From Chitinophagaceae bacterium (GTDB lineage: Bacteria > Bacteroidota > Bacteroidia > Chitinophagales > Chitinophagaceae), in assembly GCA_028288595.1 (NCBI GenBank), contig JAQBNK010000091.1:1-64000 (forward strand): a stretch of 64,000 bases of DNA, given 5' to 3'. The notes beneath the pieces were generated by a model that had not been told where the DNA came from, did no database searches, and worked only from the letters and a program-made list of their open reading frames with translations. The position numbers and the translations under genes are program-made. Shown piece by piece: positions 17,766 to 26,578 of this stretch. Within the stretch, counting starts at the first letter, position 1; each line of letters opens with the position of its first letter.

Positions 17766-19070
17766 CTATGTATAGCCCTTAGGTAACTCAAGGTTTCCTT
17801 TCAATAGTAAATTAGCTTCCCTGTCATTTCTGAAGCGCTCTCTTTCGGGGTTCCATTCAAGTGGGCGCTTTAACCAGTAAGCAATATTGGCAAGGCAGCA
17901 AACACTACTTGATCTGTGACCTGTTTCAGCGTCACAGATCGGTTGTTTACCTGAACGGATCGCATCGAGCCAATCCTGGTAATGATCATCTGTATTATAC
18001 AAATGAATTTCATTCGGTTTTATTTCTGCGCTAACAATATTTGCAGGATTACTATCCAGGAAAGAACGGCTGATATCCAAAGTTCCTTTTGTACCAATGA
18101 AACGCACTGCATAGCCGCGTTTAAAATCTTCATGTTTCATCACTACGCCATTATCATAAACCATTGTAAGGGTTTTATATTGATTGCCATCAGGAGGATA
18201 AAATTTAACAGGGCCGCTGCGGTCCATTCCTAAACCCCATTGCGCAATATCGAACATGTGGGCGCCCCAGTCGCTTAATATGCCGCCCCCGTACTCTTTA
18301 TACAAACGCCACATGGGATAAATATCCTGCTCAACCGGTGGCGATAAGACGGCATTAAAATCGTGATAAGGCGCCGGCCCAACCCAACGGTTCCAGTTTA
18401 CATTCGGAGGTACCGGTTCGGCTTTAAGATCGCAGGGAACAGCAGCAGTACCAACGGTAACAAGTACTTCCTTTATATCGCCAACATAACCATTGCGCAC
18501 AAGTTCACACGCATGCCTGAAATTTTTCCATGAGCGTTGCATACTGCCGGTTTGTAAAATGCGGTTATTCTTTTTCATAGCATTTACCATGGCCCGCCCT
18601 TCTTCAATTGTATGAGCCAGTGGTTTTTCGCAATAGACATGCTTACCTGCATGAGCAGACATGATCGTATTCATTGCGTGCCAGTGATCCGGTGTAGCGA
18701 TAACAACCGCATCAATATCTTTCCTGTTAATGACTTCCCTGAAATCATTGTAAGCAGTAAATGACTTATAATCTGCCTTGCCTTTATTGGCAGCATATGC
18801 TTTTTCTGTAAGCGATTGAAACAGCGCCAGCTTTTGTGTGTCAACATCAGAACCTGCGATGATCTGTGCCTTGTCTTTAAAAGAATTTAATAAGCTGCGT
18901 GATTGTTTACCCGTCCCTATAAATCCCAAAGTAATTTTATCGCTTGGCGCCATATATCCTCTTCCTAGAACATAGCGGGGAATAATAGTAAAAGCAATAG
19001 CGGCTTTTGCCGTGTTGCTGATAAATTTTCTGCGGCCGTTGGCGGGTATTAATTCTTCCGTCTTTTTCAT
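17766..19070 (-). CDS. Gfo/Idh/MocA family oxidoreductase with Tat-type signal
   Basis: 434 residues. The N-terminus GRRKFISNTAKAAIAF is a twin-arginine-like export signal, common for this family in Bacteroidota. A Rossmann domain follows (ITLGFIGTGKQSRSLLNSF, IAGSDVD, VVIATPDHWHAMNTIMSA), then the signature EKPLAHTIEEGRAMV with the catalytic-type Lys. The C-terminal domain contains GGGILSDWGAHMFDIAQWGL. Such enzymes are NAD(P)-dependent sugar or polyol dehydrogenases or glycosidase-like enzymes; the substrate is not evident. The gene stands alone between the sigma operon and the S9 peptidase. Confidence 0.93.
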   Translation of the reverse strand: MKKTEELIPANGRRKFISNTAKAAIAFTIIPRYVLGRGYMAPSDKITLGFIGTGKQSRSLLNSFKDKAQIIAGSDVDTQKLALFQSLTEKAYAANKGKADYKSFTAYNDFREVINRKDIDAVVIATPDHWHAMNTIMSAHAGKHVYCEKPLAHTIEEGRAMVNAMKKNNRILQTGSMQRSWKNFRHACELVRNGYVGDIKEVLVTVGTAAVPCDLKAEPVPPNVNWNRWVGPAPYHDFNAVLSPPVEQDIYPMWRLYKEYGGGILSDWGAHMFDIAQWGLGMDRSGPVKFYPPDGNQYKTLTMVYDNGVVMKHEDFKRGYAVRFIGTKGTLDISRSFLDSNPANIVSAEIKPNEIHLYNTDDHYQDWLDAIRSGKQPICDAETGHRSSSVCCLANIAYWLKRPLEWNPERERFRNDREANLLLKGNLELPKGYT

Positions 19071-19305
19071 AAGTGCAATCGTTGAGTGGAATAATTAGAC
19101 TGATAAGTTAGCAAAAAGATATTTAGATAAGAACAGCAAATTTTACACGCTCACCAACAGCCTTCGCAGCTCAATGCTGTTATGCCGTACAAGAGTGCGA
19201 CGCCACTGCTGTTGAAGTGTCTACCGAAGCCGGGCCAATACTTCTATTCTGCACATTTTATGATTTACAATTATAGAAGTACTTTGCCGGATAAATGTTT
19301 TGTAC

Positions 19306-21216
19306 ATGAAAAAGATATTTTTTATTGCCTGCACAATTATTTCTATAAATACAATAGCGCAGAATCGTCTTACACCAGAACTTCTCTGGAAACTGGGCCG
19401 GGTTTCCGCCGTTGGCCTTAGTAAAGACAAACAATATGTGATCTATACAGTGAGTACGCCGAACGTAACAGAAAACAAAAGCAGTAAAAAAGGATATGCG
19501 GTTCCGGTTAACGGAGGCACACCCATTGTTATTAATAATGCCGATAGCGCAGTGCTTAATAATAAAATTTCTCCTGATGGCAAATATATTATCAGTAACG
19601 AAGAAGTGAAATTGATGAATGTGTATGGAAAAGATTTTTATCCAGACCTGCCTAAATCAAATGTTCAGATCTACACCTCTTTAAATTATCGTCACTGGGA
19701 TACATGGGAAGATGGAATGTTCGATCACATATTTGTGGCACCCTATAATAATGGGGTAACCGGTGCCAAAAAAGATCTGATGCCGGGTGAACCTTATGAC
19801 TCGCCGCAAAAACCTTTTGGCGGTGATGAAGATTATATATGGAACCCAGACAGCAAACACATTGTGTATGTTACAAAGAAAAAAGCAGGGACGGCTTATG
19901 CGGTTAGTACCAACACCGACTTGTATGAATATGATATCATTACCGGGCAAACCAAAAATCTTACATCATCCAATAAAGGATATGATGTAAACCCGTCTTA
20001 CAGCAGCAATGGAACCCTTGCATGGCTGCAAATGAAAAGAGAAGGTTATGAATCTGATAAGCAGGACCTGGTAGCATTTACAGGTATGGGTACTGTAAAC
20101 CTGACTGCCCATCGTGATGATATTCATGTTGAAGGATTTAAATGGAGTGATGATGGAAGGCAATTATTTTTCTGGGCACCTGTTAACGGAACGATTCAAG
20201 TGTTTAGTGTTGATTATACAGGCGCTACTGCTAAACTCCCGGAGATAAAACAGATCACAAAAGGAGATTTTGATGTAACCGGTATTGTTGGGCAGGCTGG
20301 TAACCGGTTGATCGTATCCCGCACCGATATGAATCATGCAACTGAACTATATAACGTAGATCTTGCAACGGGTTCTATGCAGCAACTGACGCATGTAAAT
20401 GATGCTGTCTACGCAACCATTGGCATGGTTAAAACTGAACGCCGCTGGGTAAAGACAACTGATAATAAACAAATGCTGGTTTGGGTAATTTATCCGCCGG
20501 ATTTTAACCCCGATAAAAAATATCCAACACTTTTATATTGCCAGGGCGGGCCTCAATCACCATTAACACAATCGTATTCTTTTCGGTGGAATTTTCAGTT
20601 AATGGCCTCGCAGGGTTATGTTATCGTTGCGCCGAATAGAAGGGGTATGCCGGGTCATGGTACAAAATGGAATGAAGAGGTGAGTAAAGATTGGGGCGGA
20701 TTAGTGATGCAGGATTACCTGGTGGCAATTGATGCATTAAGCAAAGAACCATTTGTAGATAAAAACCGCCTTGGTTGTGTAGGTGCCAGTTTTGGCGGCT
20801 ATTCCGTATTTGAAATGGCAGGCATGCATAACAACCGTTTTAAAACTTTCATTTCTCATGATGGCATTTTTGATTTCAGAAGTATGTATGGTACAACGGA
20901 AGAAATGTTTTTTGAAAATTGGGAAAAAGGTGGCGCCTACTGGGACGCAAATAACGCAGTTGCGCAAAGATCTTTCAGCCAGTCACCCAGTAACCTTGTT
21001 GCAAAATGGAACACGCCAATCATGATCGTCCAGGGCGGAAAAGATTTTCGTGTGCCCGTAGGCCAGGGCCAGCAAGCTTTCCAGGCTGCACAACTTCGGG
21101 GCATCAAAAGCAAATTTGTTTATTTACCAGATGAAAATCATTGGGTGCTTACAGCACAGAATGCCCTGGTTTGGCAAAGAGAATTTTATAAATGGCTTGA
21201 TGAGACGCTGAAGTAA
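19306..21216 (+). CDS. S9 family serine peptidase (prolyl oligopeptidase/DPP type)
   Basis: 636 residues from the ATG at 19306, directly followed by a signal peptide (MKKIFFIACTIISINTIAQ). Residues about 25-380 form a WD40-like beta-propeller (SPDGKYIIS, WNPDSKHIVYVT, WSDDGRQLFFWAP). The C-terminal alpha/beta hydrolase domain has the nucleophile in GASFGGYSVFEMAG, the Asp in QGGKDFRVPVGQ and the His in PDENHWVL. Such exported peptidases release di- or oligopeptides from imported protein. The gene is convergent with gldD, with a heptamer hairpin between them. Confidence 0.95.
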   Translation: MKKIFFIACTIISINTIAQNRLTPELLWKLGRVSAVGLSKDKQYVIYTVSTPNVTENKSSKKGYAVPVNGGTPIVINNADSAVLNNKISPDGKYIISNEEVKLMNVYGKDFYPDLPKSNVQIYTSLNYRHWDTWEDGMFDHIFVAPYNNGVTGAKKDLMPGEPYDSPQKPFGGDEDYIWNPDSKHIVYVTKKKAGTAYAVSTNTDLYEYDIITGQTKNLTSSNKGYDVNPSYSSNGTLAWLQMKREGYESDKQDLVAFTGMGTVNLTAHRDDIHVEGFKWSDDGRQLFFWAPVNGTIQVFSVDYTGATAKLPEIKQITKGDFDVTGIVGQAGNRLIVSRTDMNHATELYNVDLATGSMQQLTHVNDAVYATIGMVKTERRWVKTTDNKQMLVWVIYPPDFNPDKKYPTLLYCQGGPQSPLTQSYSFRWNFQLMASQGYVIVAPNRRGMPGHGTKWNEEVSKDWGGLVMQDYLVAIDALSKEPFVDKNRLGCVGASFGGYSVFEMAGMHNNRFKTFISHDGIFDFRSMYGTTEEMFFENWEKGGAYWDANNAVAQRSFSQSPSNLVAKWNTPIMIVQGGKDFRVPVGQGQQAFQAAQLRGIKSKFVYLPDENHWVLTAQNALVWQREFYKWLDETLK

Positions 21217-21309
21217 GTTGGCTGTTGACGGTTGTTAGTTGGCGATGGAAGCGAATAAAAAACATTAACTGCATAGGACTGGCCAACTGCCAAGTAACAA
21301 CCGCCAACC
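21216..21309. repeat. Inverted AGTTGGC heptamer arrays between convergent genes
   Basis: Left arm: four phase-locked heptamers, 21216-21243 (AGTTGGC, TGTTGAC, GGTTGTT, AGTTGGC). Right arm: four inverted heptamers, 21282-21309 (GCCAACT, GCCAAGT, AACAACC, GCCAACC). A 38-nt spacer separates them. The arms can pair over most of their length. The left arm touches the S9 peptidase stop and the right arm touches the gldD stop, so the element is placed as a shared bidirectional 3' end. Confidence 0.85.
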
Positions 21310-21896
21310 TATTTCCATTTGAACGAATTAATAAGATGTTTCACGTCTTCAACTAAAAATTTATTTACCGGTCCTAATGAATCTTCGTTTGGTGTGGCGT
21401 CAAAATATAAAGCGCCGCGAATAAAATGATGTGTTGAGTCTGTAAGGAAAAATTGGTTAGCAGTTGCTACATCCCCCGCCACATTAAAAAAAATCCCGTG
21501 AATATTATTCGGTGTAACCATCAGCGAATCATCAATAGCGTTTGCCTTAACAGTATGCTTATTGGTGAGGTTATATGCATCATTTACCAGGCTCTCAAAT
21601 TTATTGGGACCGATTTGTTTATAGCTAACATAAATATGAGCTGACATTTGTGAAAAATTAATATTGATCCACCATGGATTTTCCGGCTGATCACTGAAGA
21701 AGGTGGAATCTTTCACTACTTCTCCGTAAACAGGATATTCAAAAGAATAGGGGTAACCAGGTTCATTAAAAACCCTGTACTCTTTTTTTGGAAAAGCAGT
21801 CTTAAAATAACCTCTTGGCCTGGGAACAAAGGGGCTGTTGCAGGCATCAAATAATAACCCGCAAAAAAGGATTATGCTTAATAATTTCAGCCCCAT
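21309..21896 (-). CDS. gldD: Gliding motility lipoprotein GldD
   Basis: 195 residues. The signal peptide ends in a lipobox (LLFDAC, Cys near residue 19). The mature start PFVPRPRGYFKTAFPKKEY is the GldD hallmark, and the conserved NPWWININF and HIYVSYK segments follow. GldD is required for gliding and for type IX secretion assembly in Flavobacterium johnsoniae. Its start codon overlaps the gldE stop by one base (TAATG), which implies translational coupling. The gldE-gldD adjacency supports the assignment. Confidence 0.95.
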   Translation of the reverse strand: MGLKLLSIILFCGLLFDACNSPFVPRPRGYFKTAFPKKEYRVFNEPGYPYSFEYPVYGEVVKDSTFFSDQPENPWWININFSQMSAHIYVSYKQIGPNKFESLVNDAYNLTNKHTVKANAIDDSLMVTPNNIHGIFFNVAGDVATANQFFLTDSTHHFIRGALYFDATPNEDSLGPVNKFLVEDVKHLINSFKWK

Positions 21897-23230
21897 TATG
21901 CTTCATGGATTTTAATACTTACTTTAATTCTTTGCAGGCGGTTCTTTTCTTTTTCAAGCACTGTGAAATCAAAATCTCCGGCTGTTATCACTTCATTGAT
22001 CTGAGGAATCTTACCTGCTATTTCCAGTACGAGCCCGGCCATGGAATCGCTTTCACCACTTACTCCTTCGAAGGTATCAGTAGGCAGATCCATGAATTTA
22101 CATGCATCATGGATCATTACTTTTCCTTCAAACAAAAAATTATTATGATCTATTTTTTTACAACCGCTGTCTTCTTCATCAAACTCATCTTTAATATCAC
22201 CGATGATCTCTTCCAGGATGTCTTCAAGGGTAACAATACCACTGGTGCCACCAAACTCATCCACCACCACAGCGAAGTGAATTCGCTTGATTTGAAATTC
22301 TTTTAAAAGATCTTCAATGAATTTATATTCATGAACGAAGAACGGCTGCTTCATTAAGCCATGCCAGTTAAAATCGTGCGACTGATCAATATTCGCAAGC
22401 AGGTCTTTTGTATGCAGCATGCCAACCACTTCGTCCATATCATCTTTAAAAACAGGGAGCCTGCTATAGTGCAGTTCTTCTACTTTTTTTATCAGCTCAT
22501 CGAAGGTCATGTCGTAATCTATACCGCTTACATCCATCCTTGTTTTCATGATCTGCTTAACGGTAATATTGCTGAATTTCGCAATACCCTTCAGCATATT
22601 TTTTCCTTCTTTATTATTTTCGTTGCCTGAAGTAATATCGATAGCATGGTATAACTCATCAAGGCTATAGCCGTTTTGCTTTTTGGCTAATTTTTTTTCA
22701 ATAATATCTGAATATTTTACCATCCACCTGCTTAACCTGCGAAAAAGGTATTGAACAGTTTCCACCAGCCAGCTAACGTCTTTGGCAAAACGTATATTAT
22801 TTTGATTCGCCAGCACTTTAGGCATCACTTCCCCGAACAGGACAAGCACAAAGGTTACTGCCACCACTTTTATCAGGAACTCCAGCCATGGTTGTACCTG
22901 CTCAAAGCTGAAAAAATTATCAAGCAATAAATTGAAAATAATAATGGTCCCGATGTTTGTTATACTATTTGCAATAAGCAGTGAGGCCAGTAATATTTTC
23001 GGATTCTGCATTAAATCTACAATCCGTTTAAACCCCGGTTGCTGTTTGGTCTTTAAAAGATTTATATCCTTATGAGTAAGAGAAAAAAATGCGACCTCCG
23101 CCCCGGACATGCAGAAAGAAATAAAAAGAAGAACTATTAAAAGGATGATCAAAACAGTACTTCCCTGCGGATCGATGGCACAAAGGGATTGAATACCAGA
23201 AATAAAAACCAAAGCCGGGTGATGATCCAA
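21896..23230 (-). CDS. gldE: Gliding motility-associated membrane protein GldE (CNNM/CBS type)
   Basis: 444 residues with a TTG start at 23230; there is no earlier ATG, and the N-terminus MDHHPAL resembles that of F. johnsoniae GldE as I remember it. A DUF21/CNNM membrane domain spans about residues 25-200 (CMSGAEVAFFSLTHKDINLL). Two CBS motifs follow (about 215-335: MTFDELIKKVEELHYSRLPV, VVDEFGGTSGIVTLEDILEE) and then a CorC_HlyC C-terminal domain (GVSGESDSMAGLVLEIAG). Homologues are ion-transport or haemolysin-like proteins; in gliding bacteria GldE supports GldD. It lies 76 bp downstream of ssb. Confidence 0.94.
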   Translation of the reverse strand: MDHHPALVFISGIQSLCAIDPQGSTVLIILLIVLLFISFCMSGAEVAFFSLTHKDINLLKTKQQPGFKRIVDLMQNPKILLASLLIANSITNIGTIIIFNLLLDNFFSFEQVQPWLEFLIKVVAVTFVLVLFGEVMPKVLANQNNIRFAKDVSWLVETVQYLFRRLSRWMVKYSDIIEKKLAKKQNGYSLDELYHAIDITSGNENNKEGKNMLKGIAKFSNITVKQIMKTRMDVSGIDYDMTFDELIKKVEELHYSRLPVFKDDMDEVVGMLHTKDLLANIDQSHDFNWHGLMKQPFFVHEYKFIEDLLKEFQIKRIHFAVVVDEFGGTSGIVTLEDILEEIIGDIKDEFDEEDSGCKKIDHNNFLFEGKVMIHDACKFMDLPTDTFEGVSGESDSMAGLVLEIAGKIPQINEVITAGDFDFTVLEKEKNRLQRIKVSIKIHEA

Positions 23231-23306
23231 AATAGGTGGGTTTCGTTACACAATCGGCCCCGCAATACCGGGGCACAAATTTTTATAGAATCAGGAAAGA
23301 TAAAAA

Positions 23307-23744
23307 TTAAAATGGCAGGTTCTCGTTTGTATCCGCGATAGGTGGAACATCTTCGCTTGAAAAACCTTCTGCGCTATCTGCGCCACTGGCAACGTGTCCT
23401 CCATGCCCGTCTCCTCTTTTGTCCAGCATGATCAGGTTATCGCCAACAATTTCAGTAGCAAATTTTTTATTCCCCTCTTTATCTTCCCAGCTTCTGGTAC
23501 GCAAACGGCCCTCAACATAAATAAGACTGCCTTTGTGCAAGTATTTTTGCGCTAATTCGGCAAGGCCTCTCCATAGTACAACAGTATGCCATTCGGTTTG
23601 AGAAACAAGTTTACCGGTTCTGTCTTTGTAAGTTTCAGTTGTTGCCAAAGGGAATTTTGCAACCGCAATATTTCCCTCGAGATACTGAACATCCGGATCC
23701 TTACCCAGGTTGCCGATAAGCATTACCCTGTTTACTCCTCTCAT
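23307..23744 (-). CDS. ssb: Single-stranded DNA-binding protein
   Basis: 145 residues. The OB fold shows MRGVNRVMLIGNLGKDPDVQ, AKFPLATTE, TEWHTVVLW, YVEGRLRTRSWED and ATEIVGDNLIML. A disordered linker (residues about 105-135) ends in the conserved partner-binding tip ENLPF. It coats single-stranded DNA in replication, repair and recombination. The gene lies between mutY and gldE, the usual Bacteroidota arrangement. Confidence 0.97.
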   Translation of the reverse strand: MRGVNRVMLIGNLGKDPDVQYLEGNIAVAKFPLATTETYKDRTGKLVSQTEWHTVVLWRGLAELAQKYLHKGSLIYVEGRLRTRSWEDKEGNKKFATEIVGDNLIMLDKRGDGHGGHVASGADSAEGFSSEDVPPIADTNENLPF

Positions 23745-23820
23745 ACAATTGGTTTTTTGTCCCTATTAAAATTAATGCTTTTGGGAAATTAATGAAAAAA
23801 CTACAGATAATTTTTGATTT

Positions 23821-24885
23821 CTATGTTTCGCAGATTTCCCTGCCGATAAACTCGTTAATCATTCGGGGAAATGCTCTTTTTTTCATTTCGCTTAAGGTCA
23901 TCCATATCCCATTTGCCGGCAATAAAATTTGTTCATTAAGTTCTACCATAATGAAGTGCCCGTGTATTCGCTGATGTGTTAACTGTTGGCGGTAACCGTT
24001 CCTGATCGCAACGGATGATACAGGCGATCCGTCAAAATGGTTTTTACAACTCTTTTTCACTGAAGCGACGGTCCATTTTGTTTCGGCATTGTGTTCATAC
24101 AAATAAAATTCATGCAACTGCTGCCATATGTCTTTTGATGTTCGCTGGTAAACACCAAAATGATCTTTATGCCTGAAAATAAAATAACTGAACCATCGTT
24201 CCTTTTGCTTTGTCTTTTTTTCTTTTACGGGTAACTCCCCGGTAGCCTTTTTTATAAAAGCAAAGCACCTGGTAGATAAAGAACAATGATCGCAGTTAGG
24301 TGCAGGGGTGCAAACCGTTGCGCCAAAATCCATTATCGCCTGGTTATAATTGCCGGGATCTTTTTTATCAAGCAATGATGAAGCAAGACCCGCAAATTCT
24401 TTTTTGCCGGCTATGGAATCTATAGGTGTGAAAATACCGAAGACCCTCGACAGCACACGATATACATTACCATCAACAACTGCGTAGGGTTGATTAAATG
24501 CAAAAGAAGCAATGGCTGCAGCAGTGTAATTACCGATTCCTTTAAGTGCTAAAATCTGATCGTAAGTTGATGGAAAAGTTCCGTCAAAATCAGAAACAAT
24601 AGTGCGGGCTGCAAATAAAAGATTGCGGCATCGTGAATAATACCCGAGACCCTCCCATAATTTAAAAGCCTCTTCATCTTTGGCTGCCGCCAGGGAAGAA
24701 ATGGTTGGATATTTTTGAATGAATTTATGATAGTAAGCCGTGCCTTGTTCTACCCGTGTTTGCTGAAGAATAACTTCGCTCAGCCATATTTTGTACGGAT
24801 CTTTTTCTCCTTTCCAGGGCATTTTCCTGTTATTTAATTCATCATTCCATTCAAGTAACAGCTGCCTGAACTTTCCTCGTTCCAT
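23821..24885 (-). CDS. mutY: A/G-specific adenine glycosylase
   Basis: 354 residues. The helix-hairpin-helix glycosylase core contains EVILQQTRVEQG (catalytic Glu), LKGIGNYTAAAIASFAFNQ and the catalytic Asp in VVDGNVYRVLSR. The Fe-S ligands are in VCTPAPNCDHCSLSTRC. Here the spacing is C-x5-C-x2-C-x5-C, one residue shorter in the first gap than the usual x6. A NUDIX-like MutT domain that recognises 8-oxoG occupies about residues 225-345. MutY removes adenine mispaired with 8-oxoguanine. The promoter region faces the HU gene. Confidence 0.96.
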   Translation of the reverse strand: MERGKFRQLLLEWNDELNNRKMPWKGEKDPYKIWLSEVILQQTRVEQGTAYYHKFIQKYPTISSLAAAKDEEAFKLWEGLGYYSRCRNLLFAARTIVSDFDGTFPSTYDQILALKGIGNYTAAAIASFAFNQPYAVVDGNVYRVLSRVFGIFTPIDSIAGKKEFAGLASSLLDKKDPGNYNQAIMDFGATVCTPAPNCDHCSLSTRCFAFIKKATGELPVKEKKTKQKERWFSYFIFRHKDHFGVYQRTSKDIWQQLHEFYLYEHNAETKWTVASVKKSCKNHFDGSPVSSVAIRNGYRQQLTHQRIHGHFIMVELNEQILLPANGIWMTLSEMKKRAFPRMINEFIGREICET

Positions 24886-25106
24886 AGGTGCAAATTATTG
24901 CGATTCAGCCTTTCCAGGCAAATAGTTTGGGTAAGGTTTTCCACGCCTCTATCAGGAAAAATTCATTGGAATATGGGCTATTTCAGGCATTAAATCTCTC
25001 ATCTTCAAGGTGAAACAATTACAGAAAATGCTCCATTTTTACCCCTTTGGTCAGGTTTTTGTTATATTTTGATTGCATAAAGAATTGCAAATCATAATCG
25101 AATACT

Positions 25107-25397
25107 ATGAGAAAGTCAGATTTGATCAATAATATTTCCGATAAAACGGGCATTCCTAAAGTAGACGTGTTGGTAGCCCTCGAAACAATGCTTAAGGAAA
25201 TCAAAGAAAACCTCAGCAAGGGCGAGAATATCTATATCCGCGGATTTGGAAGCTTTATCACTAAAAAAAGAGCCGCAAAAATAGGTCGTAATATCAAAAA
25301 GAATATCGCCGTAGAAATACCCGAACACTACATTCCTGCTTTCAAACCTTCAAAAGAATTTGTTAATGAAGTGAAAGAAAGCCGCAAGGACCAATAA
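25107..25397 (+). CDS. HU/IHF family nucleoid protein
   Basis: 96 residues, typical HU size. MRKSDLINNISDKTGIPKVD opens the helical dimer region, then ENIYIRGFGSFITKKRAAKI, GRNIKKN (the flexible arm) and IPEHYIPAFKPSKEF. HU-type dimers bend and compact DNA. In Bacteroidota this gene often sits divergent to mutY, as here. The start ATG at 25107 is unambiguous. It ends 22 bp before the TPR gene, on the same strand. Confidence 0.95.
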   Translation: MRKSDLINNISDKTGIPKVDVLVALETMLKEIKENLSKGENIYIRGFGSFITKKRAAKIGRNIKKNIAVEIPEHYIPAFKPSKEFVNEVKESRKDQ

Positions 25398-25419
25398 CTT
25401 TGCGCCTTAAACATTCAAA

Positions 25420-26277
25420 TTGATTAAAAGACAACAGGTTATATTATTAAGCAGCGGGATTTTGCTCCTTGCTGCTTTATTTTTTTTAGGCAATACCATC
25501 CCTCCAAAAAATAAAAAGCCTTCGCCATCCGGTGATGGCCCTCATAAAGAACCATCAGCTGTAACGACCGATCAGGTCATCACTCAATCAAAACAAAGTC
25601 TTAAACCAGAGCAGGTATCACGTCTAACAGCGCTTGAAAATGCAGTAGTTAGAGGTGATATAAAAAACCAGCAATTATCAGTTTACCACCAGCTTGCCCG
25701 TTTTTGGGGCGATACCATGAATAATCGTGTTCTGGGTGCATATTATCTTGGAGAGAGTGCCAAGTTGGAAAATTCTGAAAAAAACCTCACCTTTGCAGCC
25801 CGTTTATTGTTAGATGAGCTGATGCAGAGCGATAACCCGCCAATGCAACAGTGGCTCGGAACAGAAACGAAAAAGTTGTTTGAAAAATCGCTTGAACTGG
25901 ACCCCAAAAACGATTCTGCCAGGATTGGAATAGGTGCCTGCTACATGTTTGGAAATATTTCAGACAATCCAATGCAGGGAATACTAGCCATAAGACAGAT
26001 CGCAGAAAAAAACCCTCATAATTTGTATGCGCAAATGATGCTTGGTATGGGTGGTATCAGGAGCGGCCAGTATGATAAAGCAATTGAAAGATTTTTGATC
26101 GTGGTTAAAGAGCAACCAAATAACCTGGAAGCGATCTTTCATTTAGCGGAGACTTACGACCGCAAAGGCGATAAGGCAAATGCAATCAAGTGGTATAAAT
26201 CCGCTGAAGAAAATATTGCAGTACCTGAAGCAAAAAAAGAAATTCAGGCAAGAATAAAAACCTTGCAGACTAATTAA
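25420..26277 (+). CDS. TPR protein with N-terminal membrane anchor
   Basis: 285 residues from a TTG at 25420. No upstream in-frame ATG exists, and the start includes a membrane helix (VILLSSGILLLAALFFLG). A Pro/Lys-rich linker follows. Residues about 140-275 carry three to four TPR motifs (NDSARIGIGACYMFG, NLYAQMMLGMGGIRSGQYDK, NLEAIFHLAETYDRKGDKAN). Such proteins scaffold complexes at the inner membrane; the partner is unknown. It lies between HU and the tiny ribosomal-type protein, in one direction. Confidence 0.85.
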   Translation: MIKRQQVILLSSGILLLAALFFLGNTIPPKNKKPSPSGDGPHKEPSAVTTDQVITQSKQSLKPEQVSRLTALENAVVRGDIKNQQLSVYHQLARFWGDTMNNRVLGAYYLGESAKLENSEKNLTFAARLLLDELMQSDNPPMQQWLGTETKKLFEKSLELDPKNDSARIGIGACYMFGNISDNPMQGILAIRQIAEKNPHNLYAQMMLGMGGIRSGQYDKAIERFLIVVKEQPNNLEAIFHLAETYDRKGDKANAIKWYKSAEENIAVPEAKKEIQARIKTLQTN

Positions 26278-26303
26278 TTATTAAACAATAAAACTTTTTA
26301 GAA

Positions 26304-26399
26304 ATGCCTTGTGGTAAAAAAAGAAAGCGTCATAAGATCGCGACGCACAAACGCAAAAAAAGATTAAGAAAGAATCGTCATAAAAAGAAGAATAAATAA
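26304..26399 (+). CDS. 31-residue Arg/Lys/His-rich protein of the AURKAIP1/COX24 (bS22/mS38) type
   Basis: ATG at 26304, TAA at 26397-26399. The protein starts MPCGKKRKRHKIATHKRKKR and ends LRKNRHKKKNK. More than half of the residues are Lys, Arg or His. The spacing KRKRHKIATHKRKKRLRKNR fits the AURKAIP1/COX24 pattern of mitochondrial mS38 and mycobacterial bS22, which bind the decoding-site region of the small ribosomal subunit. In Bacteroidota such mini proteins are usually annotated this way. It sits 26 bp after the TPR gene and upstream of RNase G. Ribosome binding is inferred. Confidence 0.8.
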   Translation: MPCGKKRKRHKIATHKRKKRLRKNRHKKKNK

Positions 26400-26578
26400 C
26401 TTCTAACCTTTGTATACAGATACCGGTGAGCATCTGCAAACCGGTATTTACCTTTTAGCCTGATTTTCTTCTCCTGCAACTTACCTTTTCCTTATCAACA
26501 ACAATCAAGGCTGACGAAGTAGATTCGATGTACCTGCACTTGCCGGCAGACAGCCTGTTAATTTAAAAGTTGCGTTTT

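Noticed and set aside
19071-19305. Search for a gene or regulatory RNA between the oxidoreductase and the S9 peptidase
   Set aside because: 235 bp with no ORF, hairpin or clear promoter; only an imperfect TACTTTG near 19280.
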